Shown here piece by piece: positions 12,401-24,400 of a DNA stretch of 47,017 bases. Each line of letters opens with the position of its first letter. The stretch's first letter is position 1. The notes beneath the pieces were generated by a model that was not told the DNA's origin, searched no databases, and saw nothing but the letters and a program-made list of their open reading frames with translations. Source of the stretch: Bacteroidota bacterium (GTDB lineage Bacteria > Bacteroidota > Bacteroidia > Chitinophagales > LD1). Position numbers and translations under genes: made by a program. Location: positions 1 through 47,017 of the forward strand of contig JAFDYQ010000038.1 of the NCBI GenBank assembly GCA_018267365.1, read 5' to 3'.

Positions 12401-15400
12401 ACTTGACTGAGAGTACACGCACGGTGCTTCCGTTGCGCTCAGGGTCGGTATCATTGATAGTCACGTCAAACGTAAACGGCGTATTGAGGCAAGTGCTGTC
12501 ATAGTCATCTACTGCCACAGGTGGCTGGTTGACATGCAACGTGATCGTATCTCTGGCCGAGCAGCCTTGCAGCGATGAGATCACTGCTACATAGCCGTGG
12601 TTAGGACGTGTAGGGTGCACCGTAATAGAGTTCAGGCTATTGGTGATGAAGGTACCATTCACATCATACCACTGGATATTGTTCGCGATCGGCTGAGACG
12701 GATAGCTTGGGGTCAGCACTATAGCACCACCCTGGCAGGTAGTATCTGCAGAGGCAGTGACTGTGACAGGCAGTGATTTATAGATCGTGATATTCACTGA
12801 GGTAGAGTCTGTACATGTCGTACTACCGCCGGCCAGGCGATACCTGATGGTCACAGTAGTAGAAATGTTATTTGGTACAGATACGAGTGCAGGGTTAAAC
12901 ACGCCAGTAGACGCATTGATGCCTGGACCAGACCATGTACCACCGGCAGGTGTACCTGTGAAGGTATCCAGCGCGTCAAATGTACAGTAGCTTGGATTGT
13001 TTCCGGTGATGCTCACTGTAGGCAGTGGGTCTACCACTACTACCTGAGATGTATCGTGCGTACAGCCATTCTGTGTCACAGTATAGGTGATCAGGTATGA
13101 GCCTGCACCTACTGACGCCGGGCGGAATACGAAGCCGGAGCCTGTATTGACCACGCCTGCACCAGACCATGTGCCACCGGAGATAGACGCAGTGAGCGCA
13201 ACCTGAGGTGAGCTGGCACAATAGTGCGAGTCCAGCCCGATGATCACCGGATGTGGCAGAGGCTTCACAGTGATAGTCCTGCTCAGGCTAGCCTGGCAGC
13301 CACTGGCATCCGTCACGAGTATAGTATATGGATAGGAGCCTGCCATCTGAGGGTTGGCAGTAGTGACCTGCTGATCGGTATCAGACAGATTGGTGGTAGG
13401 AGTCCACAGGTAGGTATATCCTGCTGTACCACCTGTCACATTTACTGTCAGGTCTACAGACTGACCTGAGTTTTCGCACCATGTCAGGCTGCTGCTGTTG
13501 GCAGGAGGTGTAATAGAGATAGCGAGTGTAGCCGGAGTCACACGTACTACTACCTGGTCGGTAGCTGTACAGCCCTTCTTATCGGTCACAGTTACGGTGT
13601 ACGTTGTATTTGCACCGAGATGCCTCACATACGGATTAGATGCTGTAGTGTAGCCTGTGATGCCTATCGGCGGTGACCATAGGTATGTATAGATCGGTGT
13701 ACCTCCGGATGCAGTCGGAGCCCCGCCTATCTGTACGCTGTCTGTACTACAAGCTGCTATAGTCTGATCCGGACCTGCATCAGCACTAGGCAGCGGATTG
13801 ACCCTCACAGTATCATATAGAACCGTCGAGGTACATGAGCCATAGCTAGCTGTGAACGAGAAGATCACCAGCTGTGCGGTAGGGTTAGGGTTATTGAGTA
13901 TCACGCTGATGTTGCCCCCCGTACCATTGAGACCGGTGTTAGAACTCCAGTTGATAGTAGCGCCAGGTATATTAGATGTCACAGTACCGGCAAATGTAGT
14001 GCCGCTGCATATCTCTGTAGGGAAGCCGGATTTGGAAACTGTAGGTATAGGTCGGATCACTACCGGTACTCTGATAGTATCAGCACAGCCACCCGGCTGA
14101 GTGCCTATCACCATATAGGTGATCAGAGAGTCGGTTGTTCCGTTATTGATCACAGTGGCATTGATCGCATTGCCGCTGCCTGATGAACCATCGCTGCCGG
14201 TCCAGGTGATAGTCGTGCCGGGCAGGGAGGAGCTCAGCGCGATATGGTATGCAGATCCACTGCATATAGTCGCTGAGTCAGGTGTAGCGGTGATCACAGG
14301 TACAGGGTTGGCTGTCAGGTACATCGTATCGTATGCACTGACATAGATTCCATTCCTAAAGTAGGTGACCTTGAGTATCATAGTGTATACACCAGGGAAT
14401 GATGGCACCACTGTAGGACGGGCATGAGTAGGTGTATCTATATAAAGTGGTGGGCTGGAGAACCACTGATAAGTAGCTCCGCTTACCTTAGAGAAACCTT
14501 GCAGCGTCATAGGGCTACCTACGCACACGAATGTATCAGGTCCGGCAGTCACATCCGGTGCCAGCACCACCACCACGTGTACTGAATCAGTACCAATACA
14601 GCCAAATGAATTTGTGACTGTGACATAGTAAGTCGTAGTAGCTAAAGGAGTAGCTACTGGATTAGAAGAGTTAGGCGAACTGAGGCCGGTAGTAGGGCTC
14701 CATACATATGAAGTACCCCCCGTAGCGCTCAGCACCACGCTGCTACCCTGGCCTATCACGGTATCCGGACCGGCGGTAGGTATCACAGGCGGATGAGCAG
14801 TGATCTGCGAATGAGAAGTATCAGAGCAGCCATAGATGGTAGTCACCATCTGGTATGCATCATAGGAGCTGGCATATGAAGTATATGTATATGAAGGGTT
14901 CTGCAGGTGTGATGTATCGGCTAGGGTCGTAGTATCACCAAAGTTGTAGAACCATGATGTGATAGCACCATCAGAAGATGCAGACTGATCATGGAAGCCG
15001 ACAGGTGTACCTGCACAAACTATATCAGCTGCAAAGTGAGATTGTGGCCTTTCGTGTGCAGTCACCGTATCCGTGTATGTACCTGTACATCCGGTGATAG
15101 TGTCTGTCACCGTTACGGTATAGAAATTATTGATCGTAGAAGGCGATACAAGAGGATAAGCACATGTGAGACAAGTAATGCCTATAGATGGGGACCATTG
15201 GTAGCGATAGTTAGGGCCTGTCAGGTTCACACGCAGTCCTGCAGTATCACCCTGACACATCATTATAGACGGTACAAATACAACGAGGCTTGGAGAAATC
15301 CTCACCTGTACAGTATCGCTGGCAGTACAGCCGAAGATATCGGTACCTACTACTGTGTATGAAGTAGTAGCTGTCGGAGCTACTGTCACTGTTTGAGATG

Positions 15401-18400
15401 CACCATTCGAAGGTACCATAGATCCACCTGTAGGGGACCACTGATAGCTCAGTGCTCCGGTAGCGATCAGCTGAGTAGAGCCACCCGCACAGATGCCCTT
15501 GTCATCACTGGCATCTACAGGTGGTGCAGAGTGCTTGGTCACTATCACAGAGTCTGTACCTGTACAGCCGCTGATAGCATCTGTCACGGTCACATAGTAG
15601 ATAGTGGTACCTGCTGTAGGTGTCACAGTAGGCGAGACGCTGGTAGAGGTAAATCCTGCCGGACTAGACGCCCAGAGGTAGGTGTAGCTACCTGATCCAC
15701 CTGTAGCGTTCTGGCCTATCTGCACAGATGTGGTAGGTGGACAGAAAGATTTATTAGGACCTGCATGAGCTACAGGACCGGAGAATACACGTACCGTTTT
15801 GTAAGCAGTTGCGCTACAGTTAGACAGAGTATACACCACGGTATAGGTCTGAGTACCTGTAGGTGCCACAGATACGCTCGCTGTATTAGCAGCTGCCGGC
15901 GTGATGAATGGACCACTCCACATGTACGTACCTCCCGGAGGCGCACCTACTGCAGTGAGTGTGGTATTCTGGCCTACGCACAGGTCTGTATCCGCTGAGG
16001 ATATAGATACTGTAGACTGCGGATTGATGATGATGCGGGCAGAGTCAAAAGCCGTACAGCCGGATATGCTGTCAGTCACCGTGAGGTGATACATCACATT
16101 CAGCACGGCAGTATCAGCCACCAGCGGATGTGCGGCGGTAGAGTCACTCAGGCCAAAGGATGGTGACCAGGTATATATGTAACGGCCGGAACCACCGGTA
16201 GCTGTAGGCGTATCGCCCAGAGCTATCGTACCGGACACAGGGAGGCAATACGCTTTATTGCCGCCGGCATGTGCCACCGGAGTGCTAAATACGTTGATGG
16301 TCTTGTATGCAGTATCATAGCAGCCAGTAGGCGTCACGATCGTATCACCATCGTTTGTGACAAAACTGGTCAGATCGCCATAGATCACCTGCAGGTGGAA
16401 TGAACCCACACCTGTAGGGCAGAATGTAACAGCAGCTGTATTACCTGCAAACGGTGTCAGATTTCCGGTAGGAGTCCATTGATAGTTGCCACCAGCAGGT
16501 GAGCCTGCAGCCGTGAGCGTAGCGCACTGCCCGGAGCATAGATCTGTATCGGGGCTAGTGATGACGATAGAAGGCTTCACGTTGATGGTCACCTTGGCAC
16601 TATCCATAGCTATACAGCCCGTAGTAAGATCCGTCACGGCTACCACATAATCGGTAGTACCGGATGTAGTGAGCTGAGTCACACGCGGACGTGCGGCAGC
16701 ACTGTCACTCACATTGCCGGCAGGAGACCAGTGATATGAGAAATTGCCCGATCCACCTGTCGCAGTATTACCCACACGTACAATAGATGTGACAGGCAAG
16801 CAGTATGACTGATCAGGACCGGCGTCTACCAAAGGCTGAGGATAGGTAGTGATAGTCACCATATCTGTGTCGCGGCAGCCATTCAGATCATAATATACAA
16901 AGTATGCTTGTGTACCTGGGTTTGGAGTGACAGTTACTACAGCAGCATTACCATTGGCCGGACTCATAGCTATGATCGGATTCCATTGGTAGTTGCCACC
17001 AGCCGGAGTGCCCGTAGCTGTCAGCACAGCACTGCCACCACCGCAAATATTGGTTTGAGATGCTGTCGCGCTCACAGATACACTAGGCGATATGGTAAGT
17101 ACCGTACTATCCACAGAGGTACAACCGGACTTGTTATCTGTCACAGTTACAAAATATTTATAGGTACCCGGTACCAATGCTGTGAGTACAGGATTGGAAG
17201 CAGAGGTATCATTGAGGTTGGTAGATGGGGCCCACGTATACGAGAATGCTCCGCTACCACCCGCAGCTGTAGGGCTGCCACCTAGGGTCACTGTACCTGA
17301 CTGAGGGAGGCAAAAAGTCTGATCCGGACCTGCATCAGCTACTACTGTCGGATACACATTTACCTGTTTGTAAGCGGTATCCTGGCAGCCATTACGAGAG
17401 TATATCAATTCGTATAGCTGAGTGGTCACCGGGCCTACAGTCACAGACGGAGTATTTCCGGTGCCCGGATACAGATATACGATAGGTATCCACTGATAGG
17501 TGCCTCCGGCAGGGCTAGCTACGCCATTCAGCACTGTAGTCTGGCCAAAGCAAAGGTCTGTATCAGAGCTATTGATGGTCAGCGTAGCATGAGTGTCTAT
17601 AGTGATATGTGTGGAATCTACAGAACTGCATCCTGTCACATTATCGGTCACAGTGAGGTAGTATTCTGTGTTTGTATTGACTTTTGCCACGATAGGATTT
17701 GGAGCAGCTGAGTCACTGAGATTAGCCGTAGGAGACCAGTGGTAGCTATAGCTGCCTGAGCCACCAGTAGCTGCCGAACTGGAACCGAGAAAGATGGTAC
17801 CTGAGTATGGCAAACAGAATGCCTGATTGATACCCGCGTGTGCTACCACGTTTGGATAAACATTCACTGTGATAGCGGTAGAGCCCGCGCAGCCATTAGC
17901 TGTATAGGTCACCTGATACCTCTGCGTGCCGGATGGCGCTACGGTCACAGATGCGGAATTGCCTGCACCCGGACTCATATTGAATGTAGGACTCCACTGA
18001 TAAGTACCGCCGCCCGGACTGCCCACTGCAGTAAGGGTGGTGCTCTGGCCCGTACAGAGATCGGTATCCGTAGGAGAAATAGTAACAGTAGCCGTAGGGT
18101 TGATCACGAGTGTCATGGTAGACGTAGCCTGACATCCGGAGACCTTGTCGGTGACCGTCAGGCTATATATAGTAGTACCTGCAGCCACAGAGGTGACCGT
18201 AGGATTAGCTACTGAGGCACTGCTCAGGTTGCCAGATGGAGACCAGGCATATGTATAGCTGCCGGATCCACCGGATGCAGATGGCACACCGCCCAGCGTG
18301 ATAGTAGAGGTGACCGGTAGGCAGTATGTCTGGTTAGGACCAGCGCTGGCCACCACATTGGAGAAGACGCGCACAGTCTTCGATGCGGTATCACTACATG

Positions 18401-21400
18401 ATCCCTGAGTATATATCACAAAGTAAGTCTGATTAGTAGTGGGTGCCACATCTACGGAGGCAGCTGCTCCCGATGACGGGGTCATGCTGACCTGAGGATA
18501 CCACTGATAGGTGCCACCGGCAGGGCTACCTGATGCAGTCAGTGTAGTAGTCTGGCCAGTGCATATATCCGTATCGGCAGCGGCTACCGACACAGAAGGT
18601 TGAGGCAGAATGGTCAGATTAGTAGAGTCTACACCGTAGCAGCCATTGCCGTCAGTCACAGTGAGATAGTACTTCGTACTGCCGGCACCACTTACAGTCA
18701 CGGTAGGATTGGCTACGCCGGCATTATTGAGCCCTGTAGAAGGTGACCATGTATAGCTATAGGTACCGGAGCCACCGGTAGCTGCTGGTACAGCACCCAG
18801 CGTGATGATAGAAGTGACAGGCAGACAATAGGTTTGATTGCTACCGGCATGGGCCAGCGGATTAGTATTGACAGTCACAGCCACAGAACTGGTAGCGCTA
18901 CAGCTGTGCGCATCGGTCACCGTTACATTATACGTTGTATTAAGCAGCGGGGAGGCTACAGGATTAGCTATGCTGGTAGAACTCAGACCAGTGCCTGGTG
19001 CCCATGCATAGACAAACGGAGAAGTACCGCCAGATGCTGTAGGTACTCCGCCTATAGTAGTGGAGCTACCGTTACAGATAGATACCGCCGAGCCTGCACT
19101 GGCCACCACAGATGGCCATACAGTCAGGCGTACAGTATCACTTGCATTACAGCCATTGTTGTCCGTCACATTCAGGGTATAGAGATAGCTACCGGCCGCA
19201 GATGGATTGGCGGTAGTAGATATAGACGAGGTAGAAGAAAGTCCAGTAGCAGGAGACCATTGATAGGTATATGGTGCCGTGCCGCCGGTGACGGTACCTG
19301 TCAGTACTGTACTGCTGCCGCTATTGGCGCAGTAGCTGGCATTGACACCGGCATCTACCTGCAGTGTTGAGCCTACCACGGTTACATTTACAGATGCTGC
19401 TGATGTGCAGCCCTTTGCGTCTGTCACGGTCACTGTATAAAGAGTGGTAGAGCCTATCTGGCTTACACTAGGATTGGCTATGGTAGATGAGCTGAGGCCG
19501 CCCGCAGGACTCCACAGGTAGGTGTATCCCGGCGTACCGCCAGATGCCGTAGGTGATCCGCCTATCACCACCGATGCTGCACTACATGCTGTAAGATTCT
19601 GGCCAGGGCCCGCATCTGCGGTTGGCTTAGGATTGACTGTCACAGTCACAGCGCTTGTAGCACTGCAACCCTTGCTGTCAGTCACTGTCACTGTATAGGT
19701 AGTCAGCACCGTAGGTGATGCTACCGGGTTGGCTGCAGTAGAGGAGCTGAGCCCTGTGGTGGGGGACCAGCTATAGGTCAGAGTGCCTGTACCGCCGCTA
19801 CCTGTAGGGCTGCCGCCTATCGTCACTCCGAGACCATTACATACTGAGGTAGCCGGGCCCGCACTGGCTACTACTGCAGGATTCAGTGTGATCACTGCTG
19901 AGTCTACAGATGTACAGCCTGATACATTGTCTGTGACTGTGACATAATAGGTGATAGTGCTTGCTACATTAGATGTGAGTGTCGGGTTAGCCACACTCGC
20001 ATTGGACAGACGTGTGGTCGGAGACCAGTTATATGAGAAGTTGCCCGATCCACCGGTAGCCGTACCACCTGGTACGCCTAGAGTAATCGTGGTGGCATAT
20101 GGCATACAGTAGGTCTGATTGCCACCGGCATGCGCTGCCACTGCCGGCACTACGTTCACTGTCTTGGTAGCGGTACCACTACAGCCGGAGGCTGTGTAGG
20201 TTACCTGATATGTTTGATTGGCCGGAGGCGCTACGGTTACGGTAGCTGTATTGCCCGCTACCGGTGTCATATAGTTAGTAGGGCTCCAGCTGTATGTACC
20301 GCCTGCAGGCAGGCCACTTGCACTCAATGTAGTAGACTGACCTGCACACAGGCTGGTGTCAGGTGAGCTGATAGTCACAGTGGCCTGAGAGTTGATGGTC
20401 ATCCTCATAGAGTCCACTGCTGTACAGCCTGACTTGGTATCAGTGACTGTGACATAGTAGACAATACTGCTCGCTACCGCACTGGTCAGAGTAGGGTTAG
20501 CGGCATTGGGATTATTGAGGCGCGTAGTCGGTGACCATGAGTAGGTATAGCTACCCGAGCCGCTGGTAGCTGTAGGGCTGCCACCTATAGAAGGGAGTGT
20601 ACCCACCGGGAGGCAGTAGGTCTGGTCGGCACCTGCCTCAGCACCTACAGTTGGATAGACATTCACTTTGCGGGATGCAGAATTAGTACAGCCTGCCAGC
20701 GAGTAGAGTACTGTATAAGTTTGATTTGCAGAAGGGCCTACGCTTACAGAAGCAGTATTGCCAGCTGCTGGTGTCATGCCTATCGTGGGGCTCCAGCTAT
20801 ATGTGCCGCCTGCCGGCGTGCCGGTAGCGGCCAGCGTAGTGACCTGTCCGAGGCAGAGATCCGTATCTGACAGGGCTATGCTCACCGTCACAGCAGGATT
20901 GATCACCAGGGTCATGGAGTCTCTGGAGGTACAGCCGGTCACGTTATCCGTCACTGTCACATAGTATGTAGTAGTACCAGACACCACAGAGGTGATAAAA
21001 GGATTGGCTATAGAGATGCTGCTCAGATTAGTAGGCGGAGACCAGGCATATGAGTAGCTGTTTGATCCTCCTGATGCAGTAGGGGCACCTCCGAGAGTGA
21101 TCGTAGTAGATACATTAGAGCAATAAGTCTGATTAGGTCCGGCATCTGCCGCCACCACCGGATAAACGGTCACCAGCCTGCTGGCAGATGATGTACAGCC
21201 TCCAAGTGTGTAAACCACACTATATGTCTGGGTGGAGGTAGGACTTACTGTGACTGTAGCCGTATTGCCCGCTACCGGAGTGATATTAGACAATGGAGAC
21301 CACTGGAAGGTACCACCTGATGGACTCACACTGGCAGTCAGATTAATGCTATTGCCTACACATATATTAGCAGCGGCAGGAGTGATGGTCACAGCACCCG

Positions 21401-24400
21401 GCTGGGTGGTGACTGTCACCAGTACTGTATCGGTACAGCCGGTAGCGTTGGTCCATACGAAACCATAAGTCCCTGTAGTACTGAAATTGCTGATAGTAGT
21501 GCTGGGATTAGTGATACTGGCTATAGTAGCTGTTCCCGGATTGCCGGCCCTGGCGCTCCAGGTACCTGTGCCGGAGGCAGCCATAGTGGCAGTTCCTACC
21601 AGACACACCGACTGATCAGATCCGGCATTTGGCTTGATACACACCTGATAATCTTCTACCTCACCGGCACCTACCTCACCCTGCGCAGCAGTAGCACTCA
21701 GTGTAGCGTCAGCCACGCGTATGCGGAGGAAAGTATTGCCGCTGCCATATACGAACGCGGGCAGACCGGTAAAGCTAAGGGTCACCGTCTGCTGAGAGGT
21801 ACTGGTAGGTACACTGACCAGAGCAGACTCTGCCGCGTCAAAGGAGCCGTTTCCATTGGCATCTATCCAGCCGCGCAGATTCACTGTGGTACCTGTATTG
21901 TTATAGACAGACACACTCACTGAGTAGGTAGTAGCCCCGGTGAAAGCCGTAGGGATAGTAGCGACCCCGTCTTCATCATCAGCAGATCCGGTATTGCTCA
22001 GGTCATCGCCATTGGCCTGGCTGGAGCTGAGTGCTGCAGTTTCTGCATCGATAGTCAGGCCCAGCCTTAGTTTGTCAGTCAGGGCAGAACGAGCCGCATT
22101 GGACCCATCATATGCCGTGGGAGCATCACCGTAGTCAAAGGTATTTGAGTTCCACTCAAAGATAAAGTGGTTATCCTTACCCGCTGTCTGCGCAGGTATT
22201 GATTTATCAAAGCCCGGCACGTTTGTGATCCACTGGGCAGGCACAGTGCTCTGATCAGAGTGGATAGTAGTACCGATATAGGTCAGGCCATTGGTATTAT
22301 TGTAGTACAAGTGGCCGCTGCCGCGCAGGATACCGGTACTGCCCATATAGTCTTTCTCGCTACCGCCCAGATAGGTGCCATATGTACGGGTAGCCAGATT
22401 ATTACTGAAACTCGCATAGCTGATATCTATGATCCCACCAAAGGAATTTTGATAATAAGGGCTGGCCGGAGTAGTATTATTGGCCGGGTAGTCTGAGGAG
22501 GTCGTGGTACCAAAGAGCAAAACATTGCTACTGCGAAAGTCTACTGCAATGCCACCTACGAGGTCATCAGAGGAGCCACCATTATAGGTTTCTACAAACC
22601 CGCTTCCTGCTGAGCCATTCCACGGGATGCGCGCGAGCACCTGGTCCATGCCCCCTCTGTTAGAAGTTTGTACAACACCTGTAGTGCCGGGTATATCTGT
22701 AGAGGAGCTATTGTAGCCTACGTAGAAGTAATTATTATCTGCACAAACTACTGCCTTGTCCGCTCCCTGAGGGCCACCGGCTATAGCAGAGTAGGTAGAG
22801 AGACCCTCAGAACTGCTGCCCCCCAGATAAGAGAAGGCGGTAAAGGCTGTCTGTGGTGTAGCGCTGATAGGGAAGGAACCAACAAGAATTTCCGTAGAAC
22901 CAGCTATCGTGTTGTCTACCGGGTTGACGGTACCAGGATAGCCAGAGCCTACTACTGTATGTACCGCAAAGGCGAGTTTTGTCTTATCAGTAGAGGAAGC
23001 TATAGAGGCAAAAGTCTCATTGTTATTACCACCTACATAGGTACCCCAGGCAGCAGTGAGGCTAGTAGTATTGGCCCCTGTCACTCTGATGATAAAGCCC
23101 TCTGACGATCCCGCAAAGGTAGGGTCAGGTGCATTGGCCGGTACTATAGATGTAGGAAAAGCACTCGTACATGATCCGCTGACATAGAATGTCGCATTAT
23201 CTATAGCCACCACAGACTGGTATACACCGTGGTTCGCATTAGCTGGCGCGGCAGTATTGATAGAGCCGGAGTACGATCTGGCAGCCAGGGTGGCACTAAA
23301 TATCTGTACTACATCTTCTGTATAAGAGAGCAGTATCCTTCCATCAGGAAAGATATCAAGGTCCGAAGGAAAATTAGCAGCTCCCGTCACACCTGTCATA
23401 GTCCAGGCCAGGATATTGGTGCCCGTAGCATTGAGTTTATACAGGACCGTAGATGGGTTTGTGCTATAAGCATTAGAATAGCCGGCAGCCACATTATTGA
23501 GGTAGCTCACACTCATAGCCTCATTAGTGAATCCTGCACAGTAAACCTCTCCGGCGCTGTTGGAAGCAATACTATAGAGGTACTCGTCAAAGGATGACGA
23601 GCCATTGTGCATATAGGTAGACCACATCATCACCGGGTCTATGACCAGCGGCTGTGCAGGATCAAAGCCTGTCTCCACCTGATAGGCCAGGATATTGTCG
23701 CTCACCTTTACCATGCTGGCCTTATATGGCTTCTTGCTGCCACCTATAGTCTGAAAGGTCTCAGGGATCATGAGTGTCATATTGTTCTCATGCATCTTGA
23801 TCGTGATGTTACCTTCTTTCTCTGCTACCAGTGCATCCTGACCGGTCATCTGCATTTTTATTTTGCTATAGTCAGCTGCTTTGCTCACTATCCAGTCAAA
23901 CTCCATCGCACCGCTCTGGCCTGAGTAGAGGCGCAGGTCTATGCCGGGATATACGTTCTTTAGGGTTATCTCATTGTAAATCAGCGGCCTGATACCTTTT
24001 TCATTCTTGTCTGTGGTAGTATAATAGGTGCCGGTCACAGAGGATACTGTACCTGGCTCTACAGTCCACTTGCCATTGGCCCCCGGGAAGGTGAGGTCCA
24101 CGATCTGTAGTGGCATACCTTCTTTAGATTCATTTGCTTCATTTTCCTCTTCGTCCCATTCCTTCTGGTTGGTCACGATCCGGATTTTGTTATTGTACAC
24201 ACCCATACTGCCAAAAGCGGTACGGAAGCCATAAAGCACCTCAGGATTATTAAACTGGCCTGCATTCTTCTCAAACCATATCATATTGGTAGTGGCCCGC
24301 AGTGTACTCTTCACAGATGCCTGTATCACAGGATCTACATCGCCCATATGGCTGCTGACCGTCTGACCCTGGGCAGCGACCGCCATAGGGGCGAGTGCAG

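Noticed and set aside
3690..21150. Possible CRISPR or non-coding tandem repeat array
   Set aside because: The repetition is at protein level (units of 270-500 bases in one continuous frame with varied DNA sequence), without short identical repeats and unique spacers.
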